A program made the position numbers and the translations under genes. 41,292 nucleotides of DNA from a virus: positions 1 through 41,292 of IMG/VR virus record IMGVR_UViG_3300025117_000134; one strand, 5' to 3'. Shown piece by piece: positions 39,032 through 41,292 of the stretch. Within the stretch, counting starts at the first letter, position 1. Each line of letters starts with the position of its first letter. Below the pieces are notes generated by a model. That model had not been told where the DNA came from, searched no databases, and saw only the letters and a list, made by a program, of their open reading frames with translations.

Positions 39032-39709
39032 ATGTCATTAAAAAGAGTAGAACCAGGATTAAGATTTGATTTAAGTTCAAATGCCGTTACACCTGACGAA
39101 CAGGATATTTATGTTGTTTACAATATAATCAATCCAAGCGTCAGTGCAACTTATTTGGGAACAACTGCAGTTACAGGTACATCTACTGCAAGGGCTATTG
39201 TGTTTACCAATATTCTTTTGGACTATCCAAGAAATTTGGAAGTAGTTCATTTAGGAACACATGCAGCCATGAATGGTACATTCGTTATTAACGGATATGA
39301 CCAATTTGGAAGTGCAATTACTGAAAACTTTGCTATTGCTAGTGCCTCAAACGGAGGTACTACAGCTGGAACTAAAGTATTCTCTTCAGTAAGAAGTGGT
39401 ACATTTACACCAGGTACAGCAGTTGGAAACGGTACAACCAGTATTGGAGTGGGAACATCAGGAACAACCTGTTTGTTCGGACTTCCTTGTAAGATTGGAT
39501 CTGCGACTGATGTTAAGTTGTTAACTCAAACTAACGCTACAGGAGCAGTTGCTTTCGGTGGTGGAACTATTGCTGCGTATGTCAATACAGGCATGCACGC
39601 AATTGAATCTCCTATCGATTTAGCAGGTACAAGAAGTATTTCTGTATGGGTGAAATCAACCTATGGAAATGAAGAAGCTGTACAGGCTAACATGAGCCAA
39701 CAGGTTTAA
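39032..39709 (+). CDS. Gly-Thr-rich head structural protein
   Basis: 225 residues, β-rich, with dense GT motifs (YLGTTAVTGTSTA, TSIGVGTSGTT). The non-repetitive parts (LLDYPRNLEVVHLGTH, FVINGYDQFGSAI) resemble capsid decoration or head-fibre domains. Strong SD implies abundance in the virion. Assignment as decoration or fibre protein is by context. Confidence 0.62.
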   Translation: MSLKRVEPGLRFDLSSNAVTPDEQDIYVVYNIINPSVSATYLGTTAVTGTSTARAIVFTNILLDYPRNLEVVHLGTHAAMNGTFVINGYDQFGSAITENFAIASASNGGTTAGTKVFSSVRSGTFTPGTAVGNGTTSIGVGTSGTTCLFGLPCKIGSATDVKLLTQTNATGAVAFGGGTIAAYVNTGMHAIESPIDLAGTRSISVWVKSTYGNEEAVQANMSQQV

Positions 39710-39713
39710 GGGA

Positions 39714-39741
39714 TTTACACTAAATAAAATTAGTGTATAAT
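39714..39741 (+). promoter_or_regulatory. Promoter with palindrome, FkbM-groESL operon
   Basis: TTTACA (39714-39719), 16-nt spacer, TATAAT (39736-39741). The palindrome TACACTAA/TTAGTGTA (39716-39723/39730-39737) spans the interval between the boxes, as expected of an operator. It would drive fkbM1, fkbM2, groES, groEL and the GT8 gene. Confidence 0.65.
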
Positions 39742-39743
39742 GG

Positions 39744-39776
39744 TGAGCAGGTAGGTTACTAGAACTTGCCTGCTCA
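39744..39776 (+). promoter_or_regulatory. Leader hairpin before fkbM1
   Basis: TGAGCAGG/CCTGCTCA, perfect 8-bp stem beginning next to the expected transcription start. It ends 7 nt before ATG 39784, where an SD would normally be. It likely protects the mRNA 5' end or controls initiation. Confidence 0.6.
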
Positions 39777-39783
39777 TTCTAGT

Positions 39784-40425
39784 ATGAACGGTATATTTTA
39801 TAACGGTAAGATAGAAGATAACTATATAGGCCATATAATGGCAGAAGTTTACAAGGATCGGGTTTACGATCCTTTTTTAATGGGCAAAAAAGACCTAACT
39901 ATTTTAGATATAGGTGCAAATATAGGAATAACCGCTAACTACTTCTCACAATTCGGCAGAGTATTTTCACTAGAACCATCTAAACAGCATTTTGAATGTT
40001 TAAGCCATATGGTGGAATATAACAAACTAGATCAAGTTACACCAATCAATAAAGCCTTATATATAAAAGATGGTAAATTACCATTCTTCCACAATACAAA
40101 CAACACAATGTTTTCCCTTCATCAATCTGTTAATGACAACTCATCTCCACCAGAAGAAGTTGAATGCATAGCAATAGATACTTTATTAAAAGAATACAAG
40201 ATAGAACATGTAGACTTTATGAAATTAGACATTGAAGGTAGTGAAGTTGAAGTTATATCTAGTAAAGGTTTTAAAGAAGTTGCTAATAAAATAGACATGA
40301 TGGTTATAGAAGTACACGCTTGGAATGGTAGGAATTCTAACCAACTATTAGATACTCTAAAAATGCGTGGATTTTATGTTGAAACATTACCAGCAGATGC
40401 AAATATTATAGTAGCCAGAAAATGA
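39784..40425 (+). CDS. FkbM-type SAM-dependent methyltransferase 1
   Basis: 213 residues from ATG 39784; an in-frame TTG at 39766 lies in the leader hairpin and is less likely. SAM motif ILDIGANIGIT, then FSLEPSKQ (acidic loop), VDFMKLDIEGSEVEVI and MVIEVHAWNG match the FkbM family, which O-methylates sugars or polyketides. Likely methylates the phage-made sugar (inference). Confidence 0.85.
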   Translation: MNGIFYNGKIEDNYIGHIMAEVYKDRVYDPFLMGKKDLTILDIGANIGITANYFSQFGRVFSLEPSKQHFECLSHMVEYNKLDQVTPINKALYIKDGKLPFFHNTNNTMFSLHQSVNDNSSPPEEVECIAIDTLLKEYKIEHVDFMKLDIEGSEVEVISSKGFKEVANKIDMMVIEVHAWNGRNSNQLLDTLKMRGFYVETLPADANIIVARK

Positions 40426-41015
40426 GCAAAATATTAGAAGTATACAAAGATTGTTTTGAAAACAATGGTAGATTTTTAGATGAGACCTTTGTAGAAGAAA
40501 TTTACTCCTCAATAATAGATAGGAAGGTAATAGTTGATATTGGTGCGTATGAGGGAGAATTTGGTTATTATTGTTATAACTTCGCAAGTGAAATATATGC
40601 AATAGAACCAGACCCAAGACCTTTTAATGTAATGAAGGAAAGAGCTAAAAAATTTGAATTAGATAGATTTAAATTATTTAATATTGGTATTTCAGGTAAA
40701 AGTGGAGACCGTAAACTTCACGCCTCTGGTTATGGTGGAAGTACTATACAGATTTCACAAGATACAAACATGATAACGATTAAAACATTATCGTTAGATG
40801 ATTTTATAAAAGAAAATAATATTAAACATATTGATATATTAAAAATTGATGCAGAAAGTTCGGAAGGTGAGATATTTGAAAACACTAAGTCTTTTGAAAT
40901 GATAGATAAAATAATAGGAGAAAATCACGGAGGAAACAAAGTAGAACAAATATTAACAGATAATGGTTTTAATTATAAGGATTTAGGTAAGGGAGTATTT
41001 TTAGCAACAAAATGA
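40422..41015 (+). CDS. FkbM-type SAM-dependent methyltransferase 2
   Basis: 197 residues, ATGA overlap with the first methyltransferase. VIVDIGAYEGEFG, IYAIEPDPRPF and IDILKIDAESSEGEI are the FkbM motifs. Divergent from its neighbour, so not a recent duplicate; the pair may methylate different positions. Overlaps groES by ATGA. Confidence 0.85.
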   Translation: MSKILEVYKDCFENNGRFLDETFVEEIYSSIIDRKVIVDIGAYEGEFGYYCYNFASEIYAIEPDPRPFNVMKERAKKFELDRFKLFNIGISGKSGDRKLHASGYGGSTIQISQDTNMITIKTLSLDDFIKENNIKHIDILKIDAESSEGEIFENTKSFEMIDKIIGENHGGNKVEQILTDNGFNYKDLGKGVFLATK

Positions 41016-41269
41016 TTATACCTTTAGAAAACTACATATTAGTCGACCCAATAAAAGAGGACACTGTTAGTGGTGGAATTTATGTTCCACAGAATGAAAC
41101 TGAAAGACCCATGCGTGGAAAAGTGTTAAAAATAGGCTCAAAAGCCCCTGTAATCGAAGGAGATGTTATCGTTTTTAAAAAGTGGGCAGATCAGTCGGTT
41201 AAATACGAAGGAAAAGAATATTTATTGGTAAAGATAGAGGATTTAATAGCAAAAATAGATGAGAATTAA
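41012..41269 (+). CDS. groES: GroES co-chaperonin
   Basis: 85 residues, the complete copy. The mobile loop (EDTVSGGIYVP, 16-26) that binds GroEL and the β-barrel segments MRGKVLKIGSKAP and GDVIVFKKWADQ are present. Slightly shorter than bacterial GroES (about 95). Translationally coupled to fkbM2 upstream and to groEL, whose start is 11 bases before this stop. Confidence 0.93.
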   Translation: MIIPLENYILVDPIKEDTVSGGIYVPQNETERPMRGKVLKIGSKAPVIEGDVIVFKKWADQSVKYEGKEYLLVKIEDLIAKIDEN

Positions 41270-41292
41270 AAAAGAAATAGTATTTGATAAAG
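41177..41292. repeat. Terminal direct repeat, copy 2 (with groEL 5' end)
   Basis: Identical to bases 1-116. Bases 41259-41292 are the first 34 bases of groEL (complete copy at 83-1657). Marks circular closure. Confidence 0.93.

Noticed and set aside
1-41292. Functional tRNA genes
   Set aside because: The only T-arm-like sequence (38572-38588) is in a 56-nt fold without D arm or anticodon arm of proper geometry.
1-41292. Integrase, transposase or attachment site indicating lysogeny
   Set aside because: No tyrosine or serine recombinase, transposase or repressor motif was seen in any frame; the RHH protein alone is not evidence of lysogeny.

Overview
The window is an essentially complete genome of an uncultured tailed phage (Caudoviricetes), most likely podovirus-like. 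Bases 1-116 are repeated at 41177-41292, so the contig closes into a circle of about 41,176 bp. Every convincing gene is on the + strand. The DNA is AT-rich. Genes are packed with 4-bp ATGA overlaps, and TAA, TAG and TGA all act as stops. The host cannot be named from sequence. The low GC and a secreted lytic transglycosylase of a type I associate with Patescibacteria (CPR) make that group one possibility; this is a weak inference. I see no integrase, repressor cassette, DNA polymerase, helicase or primase.

Layout on the circle. (1) 41012 through the junction to 1657: groES-groEL chaperonin pair. (2) 1650-4072: GT8-like and GT4-like glycosyltransferases separated by two small Cys-rich proteins; the GT4 gene carries one in-frame TAG. 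(3) 4151-14635: tail, adaptor, nozzle, fibre and putative internal virion proteins, many strikingly rich in Gly-Thr, with an HNH gene inserted. (4) 14637-16129: lysis region (coiled-coil/TM protein, CHAP endolysin, holin candidate). (5) 16144-26655: about 30 mostly small genes, including a metallophosphoesterase, a C39-like peptidase, a cytosine-C5 methyltransferase, HNH/NinG-like nucleases, a ribbon-helix-helix protein, a secreted transglycosylase and a YopX-family protein. Three GC-richer segments that fold like structured RNAs lie among them. (6) 26677-31673: an apparently complete nucleotide-heptose operon (GmhA, HAD phosphatase, HddA, HddC, SDR epimerase, split transketolase). (7) 31708-39709: terminase, portal, scaffold, major capsid and further head genes. 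(8) 39784-41015: two FkbM-type methyltransferases leading back into groES.

How the parts fit. The heptose operon can turn pentose-phosphate intermediates into an activated heptose. Two glycosyltransferases and two FkbM methyltransferases could transfer and cap it. The Gly-Thr-rich tail proteins next to the glycosyltransferases are candidate acceptors, though host-surface modification is equally possible. The chaperonin pair sits between the head and tail modules and probably serves virion-protein folding.

Three signals stand out beyond the gene list. First, a 264-codon open frame lies fully inside the dcm gene in another frame, with its own AGGAGG and a protein-like sequence. Second, several operons look leaderless: a -10 box ends exactly 6 nt before the first ATG at four loci. 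Third, unusual decoding is suggested at two sugar genes: an ATT start behind a strong Shine-Dalgarno in the transketolase C subunit, and an in-frame TAG behind a strong Shine-Dalgarno in the GT4 gene.
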